NCBI GenBank assembly: GCA_945881945.1
Contig: CAMCVO010000006.1
Span: forward strand, 1 to 64,000
Origin: Bifidobacterium breve
GTDB taxonomy: Bacteria > Actinomycetota > Actinomycetes > Nanopelagicales > Nanopelagicaceae
Reading direction: 5' to 3'
Length of the DNA: 64,000 bases
Positions 26,571 through 36,341 of this stretch are shown here, one piece after another. The notes under the pieces were generated by a model that made no database searches, was not told where the DNA came from, and saw only the letters and a program-made list of their open reading frames with translations. Numbering within the stretch: position 1 is the first letter of the stretch; each line of letters starts with the position of its first letter. A program made the position numbers and the translations under genes.

Positions 26571-27104
26571 ATGAACGTGTTAGATGCTGTTGATGCCGCC
26601 TCACTCCGTCAGGACATCCCATCATTTCGTTCTGGCGATGAACTAAAGGTTCATGTGCGAGTTATTGAAGGTGCCAAGAGCCGTATTCAGGTTTTCCAAG
26701 GTGTAGTAATTGCTCGATCAGGTTCTGGAATTCGTGAGTCATTTACCATTCGTAAGATTTCTTACGGTGTTGGTGTGGAGCGAACCTTCCCAGTGCACAC
26801 CCCAGTAATTGAAAGAATTGAAATTGTTCGTCACGGCTCAGCTCGTCGAGCCAAGCTTTACTACCTACGTAAGTTAACTGGTAAGGCAACAAAGATTAAA
26901 GAGCGTCGTGGTGCAGATGGTGAAATTATTGTCGAGCCAGAGTATGTGCCACCTGTAGTTTCTAAAAAGGTTGAGGTTCCAGTAGTTGCAGAGGCCGCAC
27001 CAGTTGTTGAGGCAGTTGCAGAGGCAGCGCCAGTAGTAGAAGCAGTAGCCGAAGCCGCACCCGTTGCACCAGAGGCTGCAGCTGATTCAGATAAAAAAGA
27101 GTAA
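26571..27104 (+). CDS. rplS: ribosomal protein bL19 with long Ala/Val/Glu-rich tail
   Basis: The large-subunit protein at the 30S/50S interface. The first 115 residues match bL19 ([46 protein letters not shown]). About 60 extra residues follow, including three copies of a [10 protein letters not shown]-like unit in an acidic, alanine-rich tail. It is the first gene of a unit with khpA, rimM and trmD, with gaps of 3, 1 and -14 bases. In most bacteria rpsP heads this unit and rplS ends it. Confidence 0.95.
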   Translation: MNVLDAVDAASLRQDIPSFRSGDELKVHVRVIEGAKSRIQVFQGVVIARSGSGIRESFTIRKISYGVGVERTFPVHTPVIERIEIVRHGSARRAKLYYLRKLTGKATKIKERRGADGEIIVEPEYVPPVVSKKVEVPVVAEAAPVVEAVAEAAPVVEAVAEAAPVAPEAAADSDKKE

Positions 27105-27107
27105 TTA

Positions 27108-27347
27108 ATGATTGATGAAGCTTTAGAGCATTTAGTAAAAGGGATTGTTGATAATCCACAAGAGGTAGTTATCACTGAGAAAAGTTCACGTGGTGGCACA
27201 ACACTTGAGGTAAGAGTTCATCCAGAGGATATTGGCAAGGTAATTGGCCGCAATGGTCGAACTGCTAAAGCACTTCGCACAGTGATTAGTGCACTAGCTG
27301 GTCGTTCAGTGCGAGTAGATCTAATCGAGGCTGACGAGGTCCGTTAA
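27108..27347 (+). CDS. khpA: KH-domain RNA-binding protein KhpA
   Basis: A 79-residue single KH-domain protein with the RNA-binding GKVIGRNG loop (GxxG). KhpA-type proteins bind many RNAs and influence cell shape or translation. It lies between rplS and rimM, as usual for the family's position before rimM. Confidence 0.93.
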   Translation: MIDEALEHLVKGIVDNPQEVVITEKSSRGGTTLEVRVHPEDIGKVIGRNGRTAKALRTVISALAGRSVRVDLIEADEVR

Positions 27348-27348
27348 T

Positions 27349-27849
27349 TTGCAACTTGTCGTAGGTCGCATTGGCCGCGCACATGGTGTTCTTGGCGAAG
27401 CAACAATTGATGTTCAAACCGATGATCCAGATTTACGGTTTAAAGTTGGAAGTAAATTAACTCTAGATTCAGGCCAAGAGTTAACAATCAAATCATCACG
27501 CTGGCATAACCAGATACTCCTACTTGGATTTGAAGGAGTTAATGACCGCAATCAAATTGAAGCCTTACGTGATCAATTAATCTCATCCCAAGTGGATCTG
27601 TCACAGCTTGCCCCTGGTGAGTACCACTATCAACAATTAATCGGCTGCCAGGTTTATCTGCAAAACAATGAGTTGGTGGGTCAGGTTAGTGAGGTAGTAA
27701 AGCTGCCTGGGCAGGATCTGCTATCTGTTGATAAAAATGGCAGCCAGGTGCTGATTCCAATGGTGAAGCAGATTATTATCAGCATTGATATTTTAGCTAA
27801 AAAAATTGTAGTAAATCCACCGGAAGGATTATTAGATGTTACAAATTGA
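27349..27849 (+). CDS. rimM: 16S rRNA processing protein RimM
   Basis: A 30S maturation factor of 166 aa with the N-terminal RimM barrel (VVGRIGRAHGVLGEATID) and the C-terminal PRC-barrel (YHYQQLIGCQVYL ... VLIPMVKQ). It starts with TTG one base after khpA and overlaps trmD by 14 bases. Confidence 0.95.
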   Translation: MQLVVGRIGRAHGVLGEATIDVQTDDPDLRFKVGSKLTLDSGQELTIKSSRWHNQILLLGFEGVNDRNQIEALRDQLISSQVDLSQLAPGEYHYQQLIGCQVYLQNNELVGQVSEVVKLPGQDLLSVDKNGSQVLIPMVKQIIISIDILAKKIVVNPPEGLLDVTN

Positions 27850-28534
27850 TCTAATCTCAATCTTTCCAGATTACCTAACCCCATTAAACCTATCCCTACT
27901 TGGTAAGGCGCAGGAGAGATCCTTAATAAAAATTGCTATCCATGATTTAAGGGATCAGACCAAAGATGTGCACCATTCAGTAGATGACACCCCATATGGT
28001 GGCGGAGCAGGAATGGTGATGTCACCTGAGCCGTGGGGCAAAGCAATTGATGCGATTACTAATGAGAAAGATCAGGTTGATTTAATTATTTTAACTCCAG
28101 CAGGCAAGAGATTTAATCAGCAGATGGCGATGGAGTTTTCAAAGAAATCACATCTTATTTTTGCCTGCGGCAGGTATGAAGGAATCGATGCCAGGGTAGG
28201 TCAATATTATGCTGGTAAAAATAACTTTAAAGTTCATGAGGTTTCAATTGGTGATTATGTGTTAGGTGGCGGTGAGGTAGCGGCAATGGTGATAATTGAA
28301 GCTAGCACCAGATTAATTCCAGGTGTCTTAGGAAATCCTGAATCATTAAAAGAGGAATCCCACTCAATTTCATCAGATGATTTGATATTGGTTGAGTATC
28401 CAAATTACACAAAGCCGGCAAATTGGCGGGGGATAGATGTGCCAGAGGTTTTGCTCTCAGGAAATCATGGGCAGATTGCTAAGTGGCGGCTTGAGCAGGC
28501 TGAGCGTCGGACAAATCAACTTAAGCAGGAATAA
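27836..28534 (+). CDS. trmD: tRNA (guanine-37-N1)-methyltransferase
   Basis: Methylates G37 of tRNAs to prevent frameshifting. The SPOUT knot motifs are present: DTPYGGGAGMVM, LIFACGRYEGIDARV and SIGDYVLGGGEVAAMV. At 232 aa it has standard length. It overlaps rimM by 14 bases, which implies translational coupling. Confidence 0.96.
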   Translation: MLQIDLISIFPDYLTPLNLSLLGKAQERSLIKIAIHDLRDQTKDVHHSVDDTPYGGGAGMVMSPEPWGKAIDAITNEKDQVDLIILTPAGKRFNQQMAMEFSKKSHLIFACGRYEGIDARVGQYYAGKNNFKVHEVSIGDYVLGGGEVAAMVIIEASTRLIPGVLGNPESLKEESHSISSDDLILVEYPNYTKPANWRGIDVPEVLLSGNHGQIAKWRLEQAERRTNQLKQE

Positions 28535-28579
28535 TCCCGACACGCCTAGCGTTGATTAGGTACATCGATCTCTAATAGG

Positions 28580-28606
28580 GGATTATCCGCCCAGTTGGGG
28601 TAATCC
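28580..28606 (+). other. hairpin between trmD and the DUF4193 gene
   Basis: GGATTA (28580-28585) pairs with TAATCC (28601-28606), with an inner CCC/GGG. No T-run follows on either side, so it may be a weak terminator of the trmD unit or a leader structure of the next gene. Confidence 0.35.
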
Positions 28607-28660
28607 TTACACCAAAGATATTAAAGCGAGTTTTACTTAAATTTTTAAAGGAGGTGGATG

Positions 28661-28957
28661 ATGGCTACAGATTATGACACCCCCAGAAAAACCGATGAAG
28701 AGTTACATGAGGAATCCTTAGAAGAGTTAAAGGCTCGTCGTGCTGATGCTCAATCAGGTCAGGTAGATATTGATGAAGCAGAGGCAGCAGAAAGTCTTGA
28801 ACTTCCAGGAGCAGATTTATCTGGTGAAGAGTTGACGGTGAAGGTTGTTCCTAAGCAAGAAGATGAGTTCACCTGTAGCCGTTGTTTCTTGGTCAAACAC
28901 ATTGGTCAGCGCGCTCGCGGAGAAGGTCCGAAGGCAGTTTGCCAAGATTGTAATTAA
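28661..28957 (+). CDS. DUF4193 family protein with C-terminal zinc ribbon
   Basis: A 98-residue acidic actinobacterial protein. A charged N-terminus (MATDYDTPRKTDEE) is followed by a Cys4 site: CSRC around residue 74 and CQDC at the end. The family is small, conserved in actinobacteria and of unknown role. A very strong AAAGGAGGT precedes a double ATG; 28661 has the better spacing. The strong ribosome binding site suggests high expression. It shares TTAA with the convergent gene. Confidence 0.85.
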   Translation: MATDYDTPRKTDEELHEESLEELKARRADAQSGQVDIDEAEAAESLELPGADLSGEELTVKVVPKQEDEFTCSRCFLVKHIGQRARGEGPKAVCQDCN

Positions 28958-29403
28958 TTTAATTTACTAGCTAATAGTTTTGCTTTTCTGCTTGAAATCA
29001 GCCAGTAGGGTGTTGGATCTTTTTTATCATTAATCTCAACCTTAACTCCAGTTGAAACCCAAAATCTTGTGCCATTAAATGCTGCCGGATCTGCATCACG
29101 GCCACGAAGTTTTGAGAAATCTGCCTTGTTTAATGGCGTTGCTTTCTTAAGATACTTACTTTCGATTTTCGCATTTCCTACATAAAGCCAGTCATTAATG
29201 AGTACCGTCTCTAATGCGAACTTATTGTTGCTATAGACCAATGCTCCAGTAATCAGTACGGTAATCATGATCGCAGCTAGATGGCCAAAGGGTGCCCAAA
29301 AAGTTAAGTAGATCGAACCCACCATCATCGCCAGAAAGAGCCATAACCAAAGCGGCCAAACTATTCGTTCAGCAAACTCAGATTTGGAATTAGATCTAGC
29401 CAT
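28954..29403 (-). CDS. DUF3093 family membrane protein
   Basis: A 149-residue protein with two hydrophobic helices (about 15-60: WPLWLWLFLAMMVGSIYL and a following HLAAIMITVLITGALV) and a basic C-terminal domain ending in KLN. It matches the actinobacterial DUF3093 family, often next to dut. ATG 29403 is supported by TATCCT ending seven bases upstream on the minus strand. Function is unknown. Confidence 0.82.
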   Translation of the reverse strand: MARSNSKSEFAERIVWPLWLWLFLAMMVGSIYLTFWAPFGHLAAIMITVLITGALVYSNNKFALETVLINDWLYVGNAKIESKYLKKATPLNKADFSKLRGRDADPAAFNGTRFWVSTGVKVEINDKKDPTPYWLISSRKAKLLASKLN

Positions 29404-29410
29404 GGCATAA

Positions 29411-29420
29411 AGGATACGCT
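29411..29420. promoter_or_regulatory. overlapping divergent -10 elements
   Basis: AGGATACGCT contains TATCCT on the minus strand (29416-29411, for DUF3093) and TACGCT on the plus strand (29415-29420, for the thioesterase). Predicted start sites are 23 bases apart and both coincide with start codons. Confidence 0.5.
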
Positions 29421-29426
29421 TGACCC

Positions 29427-30011
29427 ATGGCACGTATTGCATCCACCACTCCACCAGAGGATGCGGTGATGCCAGCAAGACATCCCAAGGCACCAGCTAT
29501 TGGCTCGCAAATTCCATCTCACTTTGGTTTCTGTTTTGGTTGTGGGGAGTTACATAAAACAGGATTACATTTTGTTGCTAAAGCTGGAAAAGAATTAGAT
29601 TTAACTGGCAGCTTTACCGTTACCGAGAATCATCAAGGTGCCCCTGGGCTAGCCCATGGTGGATTGCTATCACTTGCTTTTGATGAAGCACTTGGAAAGT
29701 TAATGTGGCTAATTAGAACTCCGGCGGTTACTGGCCGACTAGAAACAGATTTTTTACTCCCAGTTCCGATGGGCCGCACACTTTATATTGATGCAAAAAT
29801 TACTGGACAAGCTGGGCGAAAAATTTATACCGAGGCTGAAGGAAGACTAGATTCACCAACAGGTGAAATTGCTGTGAAAGCTGCTGCTTTGTACATTGCT
29901 GTTCCAATGGAGCATTTTATAAAGAATTTAACTGAGCAATATAAGGATCACTTGGTTGAGCACCCTGAACTAATGGCATTTGTTGACCCAGATTTTGATG
30001 TAAATCCATGA
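29427..30011 (+). CDS. PaaI-type hotdog thioesterase
   Basis: A 194-residue hotdog-fold protein. The central helix segment HQGAPGLAHGGLLSLAFDEALG carries the family pattern, followed by TDFLLPVPMGRTLYIDA. Preceding FCFGCGELHKTGL holds a CxxC. It probably hydrolyses an acyl-CoA; substrate unknown. The start coincides with the predicted transcription start. The stop overlaps dut by four bases (ATGA). Confidence 0.82.
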   Translation: MARIASTTPPEDAVMPARHPKAPAIGSQIPSHFGFCFGCGELHKTGLHFVAKAGKELDLTGSFTVTENHQGAPGLAHGGLLSLAFDEALGKLMWLIRTPAVTGRLETDFLLPVPMGRTLYIDAKITGQAGRKIYTEAEGRLDSPTGEIAVKAAALYIAVPMEHFIKNLTEQYKDHLVEHPELMAFVDPDFDVNP

Positions 30012-30442
30012 TGGCTGTATTAATAAAAAGACTTGATCCAAGTGTGCCACTTCCAACCTATGCAAAGGCTGGTGATGCTGGGGCTGATCTAACAACTCGA
30101 ATTGATTTCACAATTAATCCTGGTGAGCGAATGCTTATACCCACTGGCATAAGCATTGCACTTCCAAATGGTTATGTTGCACTGGTGCATCCAAGATCTG
30201 GGTTAGCGATCAAGCATGGAATATCAATGGTCAATACTCCTGGAACAATTGATGCTGGCTATCGTGGCGAGCTTCAAGTTATTTTGATCAATCATGATTT
30301 AGCTCAATCTGTTTCATTTAAAAAAGGGGATCGAATTGCACAACTAGTTATTCAAAAAGTAGAACACGCAGATTTTGTCGAGGTTGAGAATCTGCCAGGC
30401 TCTGAAAGGTCAGTTGATGGATTTGGATCAACGGGAAAATGA
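30008..30442 (+). CDS. dut: dUTP diphosphatase
   Basis: Hydrolyses dUTP to dUMP, keeping uracil out of DNA and feeding dTMP synthesis. All five trimeric dUTPase motifs are visible: AGDAGADL, PRSGLAIKHG, GTIDAGYRGEL, GDRIAQLVIQ and the C-terminal GFGSTGK. Length 144 aa is typical. Two ATGs (30008, 30011) are possible. It is coupled to both neighbours by four-base overlaps. Confidence 0.96.
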   Translation: MMAVLIKRLDPSVPLPTYAKAGDAGADLTTRIDFTINPGERMLIPTGISIALPNGYVALVHPRSGLAIKHGISMVNTPGTIDAGYRGELQVILINHDLAQSVSFKKGDRIAQLVIQKVEHADFVEVENLPGSERSVDGFGSTGK

Positions 30443-31062
30443 GTTACCAGGGCGAGGGTGCTGATAAGGACAAGGTTGTTAATGCCTTAGGAGGCAAAAA
30501 AGGGTTAATCGATTCAGGGCTTCCTTCTCTTGTTTTCTTGCTTGTTTTCAATCTGTCTAATCAAAATATCAATACTGCAATTTATGCAGCACTGACACTT
30601 TCAATTGTTTTAACCTTGCTTCGACTAATCAAACGAGAAACATTGCAACATGCTTTCTCTGGTTTAGTTGGTGTTGGAATTTGTGCCCTTATCGCTCGGC
30701 GAAGTGGAAATGCAGCAGATTTTTACCTGCCAGGATTGTGGATAAATGCTGGATATGCTTTTTTATACGCCATAACAAATCTGTTGAAGTTGCCGCTTTT
30801 GGGAGTACTGCTTGGACCGATTTTGGGTGAAAATTTGATGTGGCGAAAAGATCCAGCAAGATTAAGTGCGTATATAAGAGCAGGTTGGCTATGGGTAGCA
30901 ATGTTTACAGCTCGACTTGTAATTCAGTACCCACTTTACACCAGTGGAAATGTGAATGCACTTGGAACTGCACGATTGATTATGGGTTACCCACTATTTA
31001 TTTTGACCGCTTGGGGTACTTGGCAGGTTTTGAGAAAAACACCAACTACAAAGATTAATTAA
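30439..31062 (+). CDS. DUF3159 family membrane protein
   Basis: A 207-residue membrane protein with about five hydrophobic segments, starting after GKKGLIDSGLPSLVFLL. It contains the family pattern DFYLPGLWINAGYAF and GPILGENLMWRKDP. DUF3159 proteins are conserved in actinobacteria next to dut and trkA genes; function unknown. It overlaps dut by four bases and shares TTAA with the convergent TrkA gene. Confidence 0.85.
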   Translation: MSYQGEGADKDKVVNALGGKKGLIDSGLPSLVFLLVFNLSNQNINTAIYAALTLSIVLTLLRLIKRETLQHAFSGLVGVGICALIARRSGNAADFYLPGLWINAGYAFLYAITNLLKLPLLGVLLGPILGENLMWRKDPARLSAYIRAGWLWVAMFTARLVIQYPLYTSGNVNALGTARLIMGYPLFILTAWGTWQVLRKTPTTKIN

Positions 31063-31712
31063 ATAAAACAAGCCTTTAATAGCTCTTCAGCTTTGGCCGA
31101 GGCGACAAAGATTAATTCATCACCAGCTGCAAATACATCATGGTCTTTTGGTGTAATTACATGACCATCTCTTACAATTGCTGCAATGCTGGCATCTTCT
31201 GGAAGTTCTACCTCTCCAACAGTTTTACCACAGCAGGCGGCAGTATCGGGTAGTGTGATTTCAACTAGATTGGCCTCACCCTTTCGAATTGAAAATAAAC
31301 GAACCACATCACCAACACTTACTGCTTCCTCTACTAGCGCTGAAATAATTCTTGGGGTAGAAACTGCGACATCAACGCCCCATGATGAATCAAACATCCA
31401 CTCATTCTTTGGGTGATTAACGCGGGCAACTACTCTTGGAACGCCATACTCAGTTTTTCCTAGTAATGAGGCAACAAGATTAACTTTGTCATCTCCTGTT
31501 GCGGCAACCAACACCTGACACCCATCTAATTTTGCTTGATCTAGTGCGGTGATTTCACAGGCGTCAGCCAATAACCATTCAGCACTTGGTACAGAGTCCA
31601 TTTTTAAGGCCTTTGGATCCTTATCAATCAAAAGCACTTGGTGCCCATTTCCCAAAAGCTCTCGAGCTATCGCTCGCCCTACGTTTCCAGCTCCTGCAAT
31701 CGCAATTCTCAT
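31059..31712 (-). CDS. TrkA-type NAD-binding potassium-uptake regulator (second of pair)
   Basis: A 217-residue cytoplasmic RCK protein: Rossmann TrkA-N domain (IAGAGNVGRAIAREL, about 1-120) and a TrkA-C domain (about 135-217). Such proteins gate a potassium transporter in response to NAD(H) or nucleotides. The start overlaps the preceding TrkA gene by one base (TAATG). The membrane partner is not in the window. Confidence 0.9.
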   Translation of the reverse strand: MRIAIAGAGNVGRAIARELLGNGHQVLLIDKDPKALKMDSVPSAEWLLADACEITALDQAKLDGCQVLVAATGDDKVNLVASLLGKTEYGVPRVVARVNHPKNEWMFDSSWGVDVAVSTPRIISALVEEAVSVGDVVRLFSIRKGEANLVEITLPDTAACCGKTVGEVELPEDASIAAIVRDGHVITPKDHDVFAAGDELIFVASAKAEELLKACFI

Positions 31713-32374
31713 TACGCACCAGCCGGAGATTTAGCTAATGTCTTTTCAACTTGCAAAACTTGTTTCTCATTTACTAATAGGTGTACCAAATCACCTTCCT
31801 GTAAAACTGTATGCTCATTTGGCAGAATTGCTTCGCCAAGCCTGGTGATAAATGCAACTCTTGCATCCGTATTCTTCTCAATTAACAAAATTGATTCTCC
31901 GTACCACTCTTTATGCAGACTAGCCTCAACTAATTGCACTGTTCCAGTGGCATCGCGCCATTCTGATTTCGTACCGTCTGGAGCAAGTCGTCGCATAATT
32001 TGATCAGTTGTCCATAGCACGGTTGCTACCGTAGGGACTCCTAAGCGTTGGTAAATCTCCGCCCTACCTGGATCATAAATTCGCGCAACCACATTTTTAA
32101 CACCAAATGTTTCTCTGGCCACTCTGGCTGCCAAAATATTTGAGTTGTCACCATTGGAAACAGCGGCGAAGGCATCAGCTTTTTCGATACCTGCATCCAA
32201 TAGAGTGTCGCGATCAAAACCCACGCCAGCCACCGTGCGGCCATTGAATTGCGCGCCCAAACGACGGAATGCTTCTCGGTTTTGGTCGATTACTGCGACT
32301 GTATGACCAGATTTCTCCAGAGCTACTGCAAGGGTAGATCCGACTCGACCACAACCCATTATTACTACGTGCAC
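31712..32374 (-). CDS. TrkA-type NAD-binding potassium-uptake regulator (first of pair)
   Basis: A 220-residue RCK protein with VVIMGCGRVGSTLAVAL and an aspartate at the end of strand 2 (AVIDQN), then a TrkA-C domain. With the downstream gene it forms a pair like CeoB/CeoC of mycobacteria. GTG 32374 (HVVIMGCG) is chosen since TAAGTT ends seven bases before it on the minus strand; a TTG at 32383 lies within that promoter region. Confidence 0.9.
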   Translation of the reverse strand: MHVVIMGCGRVGSTLAVALEKSGHTVAVIDQNREAFRRLGAQFNGRTVAGVGFDRDTLLDAGIEKADAFAAVSNGDNSNILAARVARETFGVKNVVARIYDPGRAEIYQRLGVPTVATVLWTTDQIMRRLAPDGTKSEWRDATGTVQLVEASLHKEWYGESILLIEKNTDARVAFITRLGEAILPNEHTVLQEGDLVHLLVNEKQVLQVEKTLAKSPAGA

Positions 32375-32381
32375 AAAGCAC

Positions 32382-32399
32382 AACTTACACCCATAGGCT
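32382..32399. promoter_or_regulatory. divergent -10 elements, trkA pair / RNA methyltransferase
   Basis: TAAGTT on the minus strand (32387-32382) and TAGGCT on the plus strand (32394-32399), each ending seven bases before a start codon. Confidence 0.45.
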
Positions 32400-32406
32400 C
32401 CGCTCT

Positions 32407-33612
32407 ATGGAATCAAACGCTCAGGAGCGGTTAAAAGTAGGCCAGGTTGTCCAGGTTGAGATTGGCTCAGTCGCACATGGCGGACACTTTGTTGCAAGGT
32501 ATAACGGACAAGTTATTTTTGTTAGACATGGGATTACTAGTGAAATTGCAAATATAAAAATTACATCAGTGAGCTCCAAGATTGCCCACGCTGATCTCAT
32601 TGAAGTAGTTCAAGCCAGCCCAAATCGTGTTAATCCGCCATGCTCATATGCAGGAAGTTGCGGTGGCTGCGATTTTCAGCACATAAATCTGGTTGCTCAG
32701 AGAAGTTTTAAATCAGAGATTATTAAAGAACAATTCTTAAGAATTGGAAAGATGGATTTGGTAGCCCTTGGATTTGAGGTGAATGTAAAAGCTGTGGAGC
32801 CAGCAGATGGATTACATTGGCGCACCCGCATGGACTTTGCAGTCTCTAGCAATGGCCGCATAGGACTATTCGGTGCTCGAAGTAATGAAGTGGTGGAGAT
32901 AAAGGATTGTTTAATTGCAGACTCGCGTATGAATGTAAGTGAATTAGCTACTAGAGAGTGGAAGTCAGATCCAAGGGTTGAGGTGGCGGTTTCAAGCACT
33001 AATGAGGTTTCAATTACTAGATCTGGCAGAAGTATTAGTGGTCCTACCCAACTTGTTGAACAGGTAGGCCCTAACTCACTCAAGATTTCGCCATCAGCAT
33101 TTTGGCAAAGTCATAAAGCAGCACCTGTTGAATTAGTAAAAGCATGTTTACTTCAAATCGGAGCAAAACCAGGAGATCATGTTTTAGATCTCTACTCCGG
33201 AGTTGGATTATTTGCTTCAGCATTGCTCAAAGAGGTTGGTGAACGAGGATTTGTTACCTTGATTGAGAGCGATAAAACTGCAGTTGCAGATGCAAGAAGA
33301 ATTTTCTCCGGTAAAGAGAATGTCAAGATTTTGCAAGGTTTAGTAGCGCAGCAGCTGCCAATTGTTAAAAAAGCAGATTTAATTTTATTGGATCCACCTA
33401 GAACCGGTGCTGGAGATGTTGCAATTAAACAAATGATTAAATCCAAACCACGTAAAATTGTTTATGTCGCTTGTGATCCAGCAGCTTTGGCACGTGATGC
33501 AAAAATATTGGCAGATGCTGGTTATAAGTTAGATCACATTGAAGCCTTTGATCTTTTCCCAATGACCCAGCACATAGAGTGCGTGGCTGGATTTTCACCA
33601 GCAAAGAGATAG
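32407..33612 (+). CDS. TrmA/RumA-type RNA (uracil-5-)-methyltransferase
   Basis: SAM-dependent methylation of a uridine in 23S rRNA or tRNA. N-terminal TRAM domain ([16 protein letters not shown]), an iron-sulfur site ([13 protein letters not shown]), SAM-binding [15 protein letters not shown], catalytic motif [10 protein letters not shown] and [13 protein letters not shown]. At 401 aa it is typical. The target base cannot be told from sequence. Leaderless start, divergent from the trkA pair. Confidence 0.92.
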   Translation: MESNAQERLKVGQVVQVEIGSVAHGGHFVARYNGQVIFVRHGITSEIANIKITSVSSKIAHADLIEVVQASPNRVNPPCSYAGSCGGCDFQHINLVAQRSFKSEIIKEQFLRIGKMDLVALGFEVNVKAVEPADGLHWRTRMDFAVSSNGRIGLFGARSNEVVEIKDCLIADSRMNVSELATREWKSDPRVEVAVSSTNEVSITRSGRSISGPTQLVEQVGPNSLKISPSAFWQSHKAAPVELVKACLLQIGAKPGDHVLDLYSGVGLFASALLKEVGERGFVTLIESDKTAVADARRIFSGKENVKILQGLVAQQLPIVKKADLILLDPPRTGAGDVAIKQMIKSKPRKIVYVACDPAALARDAKILADAGYKLDHIEAFDLFPMTQHIECVAGFSPAKR

Positions 33613-33650
33613 GATTAATCCAGAATTACACAGGAAAGAGGTGTGGAGCA

Positions 33651-36311
33651 TTGAGTAAGAACTCATTCAAGTCCAAGACCACACTTGAAGTAGCTGGTAA
33701 AAGCTACGAAATTTTTGATATAACTGGTTTTCCAGAGGCAAAAGATCTTCCATTTAGCTTAAAGATTTTGCTGGAGAATTTACTTCGAACTGAAGATGGC
33801 GCCAATATCACTGCTGAGCAGATTAAGAAATTGGCTAATTGGGATCCAGCAGTAGAACCAGATACTGAAATTCAATTTACGCCGGCTCGAGTAATTATGC
33901 AGGACTTTACAGGAGTTCCTTGCATTGTCGATCTGGCAACAATGCGAGAGGCAATTGCTGACTTGGGTGGTGATCCGGCTCGAGTAAATCCGCTTTCACC
34001 AGCTGAATTAGTAATTGACCACTCTGTCATTGCTGATTTATTTGGCACAAAAGATTCATTTGAACAAAATGTGGATATTGAGTACCAAAGAAATAAGGAA
34101 AGATATCGATTCTTAAGATGGGGTCAAACAGCATTTGATGAGTTTAAAGTTGTGCCACCAGGAACTGGAATTGTTCATCAAGTAAATATTGAGTATTTGG
34201 CTCGAGTAGTGATGAGTCGTGAAGTTGATGGCGTACTTAGGGCATATCCAGACACCGTAGTTGGAACTGATTCACACACAACTATGGTTAATGGCCTTGG
34301 AGTTTTAGGTTGGGGAGTTGGTGGAATCGAAGCAGAGGCAGCTTTGCTGGGACAGCCAGTATCAATGTTAATTCCTAAGGTTGTTGGCTTTAAACTAAAT
34401 GGAAAATTACCTATTGGCACAACCGCTACTGATCTAGTGCTCACAATTACCCAGATGTTAAGAAAACATGGTGTGGTAGGAAAGTTTGTAGAGTTCTATG
34501 GACCTGGTGTATCAGCGCTACCAATGGCTAATCGTGCCACGATTGGCAATATGTCGCCAGAGTATGGATCTACTTGTGCAATCTTTCCTATTGATGAAGA
34601 AACAATTAAATATTTAAAACTTACAGGCAGATCTGCTGAACAGCTGGAGTTAGTTGAGCGGTATGCAAAAGTTAATGGGCTTTGGCATGATCCAGCTGCA
34701 TCACCTAGGTTTTCTGAAAAACTTGAGTTAAATCTGGAAACCATCGTGCCTTCAATTGCCGGTCCTAAGCGACCACAAGATCGAATTGCTTTAACTAGCG
34801 CAAAGAGTTCATACCAAGAGATAGTACCCTCATATTTTAGTGATAAGACAAATAAAAATAAGATCGATATAAAAGTTAATGGTAAAGCAACAACTGTCTC
34901 AAATGGCGATGTTGTAATTGCATCTATTACTTCTTGTACTAATACCTCAAATCCATCGGTGATGATCGGGGCTGCCTTACTAGCCAAAAAAGCGGTCGAG
35001 AAAGGTTTAACTAGCAAGCCTTGGGTAAAAACTACTTTGGCGCCTGGATCAAAGGTAGTTACTGATTACTACGATCGTGCTGGATTAACTACCTATATGG
35101 ATAAGTTGGGTTTTAATTTAGTTGGATATGGTTGCGTTACCTGTATTGGAAACTCAGGTCCGCTACCAATTGAGATTAGTAAAGCAATAAATGAGAATGA
35201 CTTAGCTGTATCTGCTGTGCTATCTGGAAATCGTAACTTTGAGGGAAGAATCTCACCAGATGTAAAGATGAATTACTTGGCCTCACCACCCTTAGTTGTT
35301 GCTTATGCATTAACTGGATCTATGAATCATGATTTTCAGAAGGATCCAATTGGAACCGGCAATGATGGGAATCCAGTATTCCTAAAGGACATTTGGCCAA
35401 CTACTGAAGAGATCGATTCAGTTATTTCATCATCAATATCATCGGACATGTTTACTAAAGATTATGCATCTGTATTTGAAGGGGATAAGAGATGGAAATC
35501 TCTAGATACACCAACTGGAAAGATCTTTGAATGGGATTTAAAATCAACTTATGTAAGAAAGCCACCTTATTTTGAAGGAATGCCAAGGGATCCAATTCCA
35601 GTAACCAACATATCTGGAGCAAGAGTTCTGGCGGTGCTAGGAGATTCAGTTACAACCGATCACATCTCACCTGCCGGAAACATTAAAGCTGACTCACCAG
35701 CAGGAAAGTATTTAGCCGAGCATGGAATCGAAAGAGCAGACTTTAACTCTTATGGTTCACGTCGAGGCAATCATGAGGTAATGATTAGAGGAACATTTGC
35801 AAATATTCGCTTAAAGAACCTGCTTCTAAATGGTGTAGAGGGTGGCTTCACCAAAAACTTCTTAGCAAATGGTGAGCAAACAACAATTTACGAAGCATCA
35901 ACTGCATACATTGGTGCTGGTGTCCCATTGGTAATTTTGGCTGGCAAAGAGTACGGCTCTGGTTCATCTAGAGACTGGGCTGCAAAGGGAACTGCCTTAT
36001 TGGGGGTTCGTGCTGTGATAGCTGAATCCTTTGAAAGAATTCACAGATCAAATCTCATTGGCATGGGTGTGCTACCACTTCAATTTCTTGATGGTCAAAC
36101 TGCTGCATCACTTGGTCTTGATGGAAGCGAAGTGTTTTCAATCTCTGGCGTAGAGAAGCTAAATGAGGGAGTAACGCCGAAAGAGGTCGAGGTAGTAGCT
36201 GGCGATAAGAAATTTAAGGCAAAACTTAGGATTGATACACCAGGTGAGGCTGATTACTACCGCCACGGCGGCATCATGCAGTATGTGTTACGTTCATTAC
36301 TCGGTAAATAA
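33651..36311 (+). CDS. acn: aconitate hydratase
   Basis: Converts citrate to isocitrate in the TCA cycle. The 886-residue protein has the AcnA/IRP-type order. 4Fe-4S ligands are the cysteine in [13 protein letters not shown] and the pair in [11 protein letters not shown]; the swivel domain has [13 protein letters not shown] and [15 protein letters not shown] 33651 ([13 protein letters not shown]) is preferred because GGAG and AGGAAAGAGG lie just before it; the frame is open to 33579, inside the previous gene. Confidence 0.95.
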   Translation: MSKNSFKSKTTLEVAGKSYEIFDITGFPEAKDLPFSLKILLENLLRTEDGANITAEQIKKLANWDPAVEPDTEIQFTPARVIMQDFTGVPCIVDLATMREAIADLGGDPARVNPLSPAELVIDHSVIADLFGTKDSFEQNVDIEYQRNKERYRFLRWGQTAFDEFKVVPPGTGIVHQVNIEYLARVVMSREVDGVLRAYPDTVVGTDSHTTMVNGLGVLGWGVGGIEAEAALLGQPVSMLIPKVVGFKLNGKLPIGTTATDLVLTITQMLRKHGVVGKFVEFYGPGVSALPMANRATIGNMSPEYGSTCAIFPIDEETIKYLKLTGRSAEQLELVERYAKVNGLWHDPAASPRFSEKLELNLETIVPSIAGPKRPQDRIALTSAKSSYQEIVPSYFSDKTNKNKIDIKVNGKATTVSNGDVVIASITSCTNTSNPSVMIGAALLAKKAVEKGLTSKPWVKTTLAPGSKVVTDYYDRAGLTTYMDKLGFNLVGYGCVTCIGNSGPLPIEISKAINENDLAVSAVLSGNRNFEGRISPDVKMNYLASPPLVVAYALTGSMNHDFQKDPIGTGNDGNPVFLKDIWPTTEEIDSVISSSISSDMFTKDYASVFEGDKRWKSLDTPTGKIFEWDLKSTYVRKPPYFEGMPRDPIPVTNISGARVLAVLGDSVTTDHISPAGNIKADSPAGKYLAEHGIERADFNSYGSRRGNHEVMIRGTFANIRLKNLLLNGVEGGFTKNFLANGEQTTIYEASTAYIGAGVPLVILAGKEYGSGSSRDWAAKGTALLGVRAVIAESFERIHRSNLIGMGVLPLQFLDGQTAASLGLDGSEVFSISGVEKLNEGVTPKEVEVVAGDKKFKAKLRIDTPGEADYYRHGGIMQYVLRSLLGK

Positions 36312-36341
36312 ATCGCATTCTTATTAAGTACCCTTTAAACT

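Noticed and set aside
34496-35017. Antisense open frame inside aconitase
   Set aside because: No recognisable protein features; the sense strand encodes an intact aconitase.
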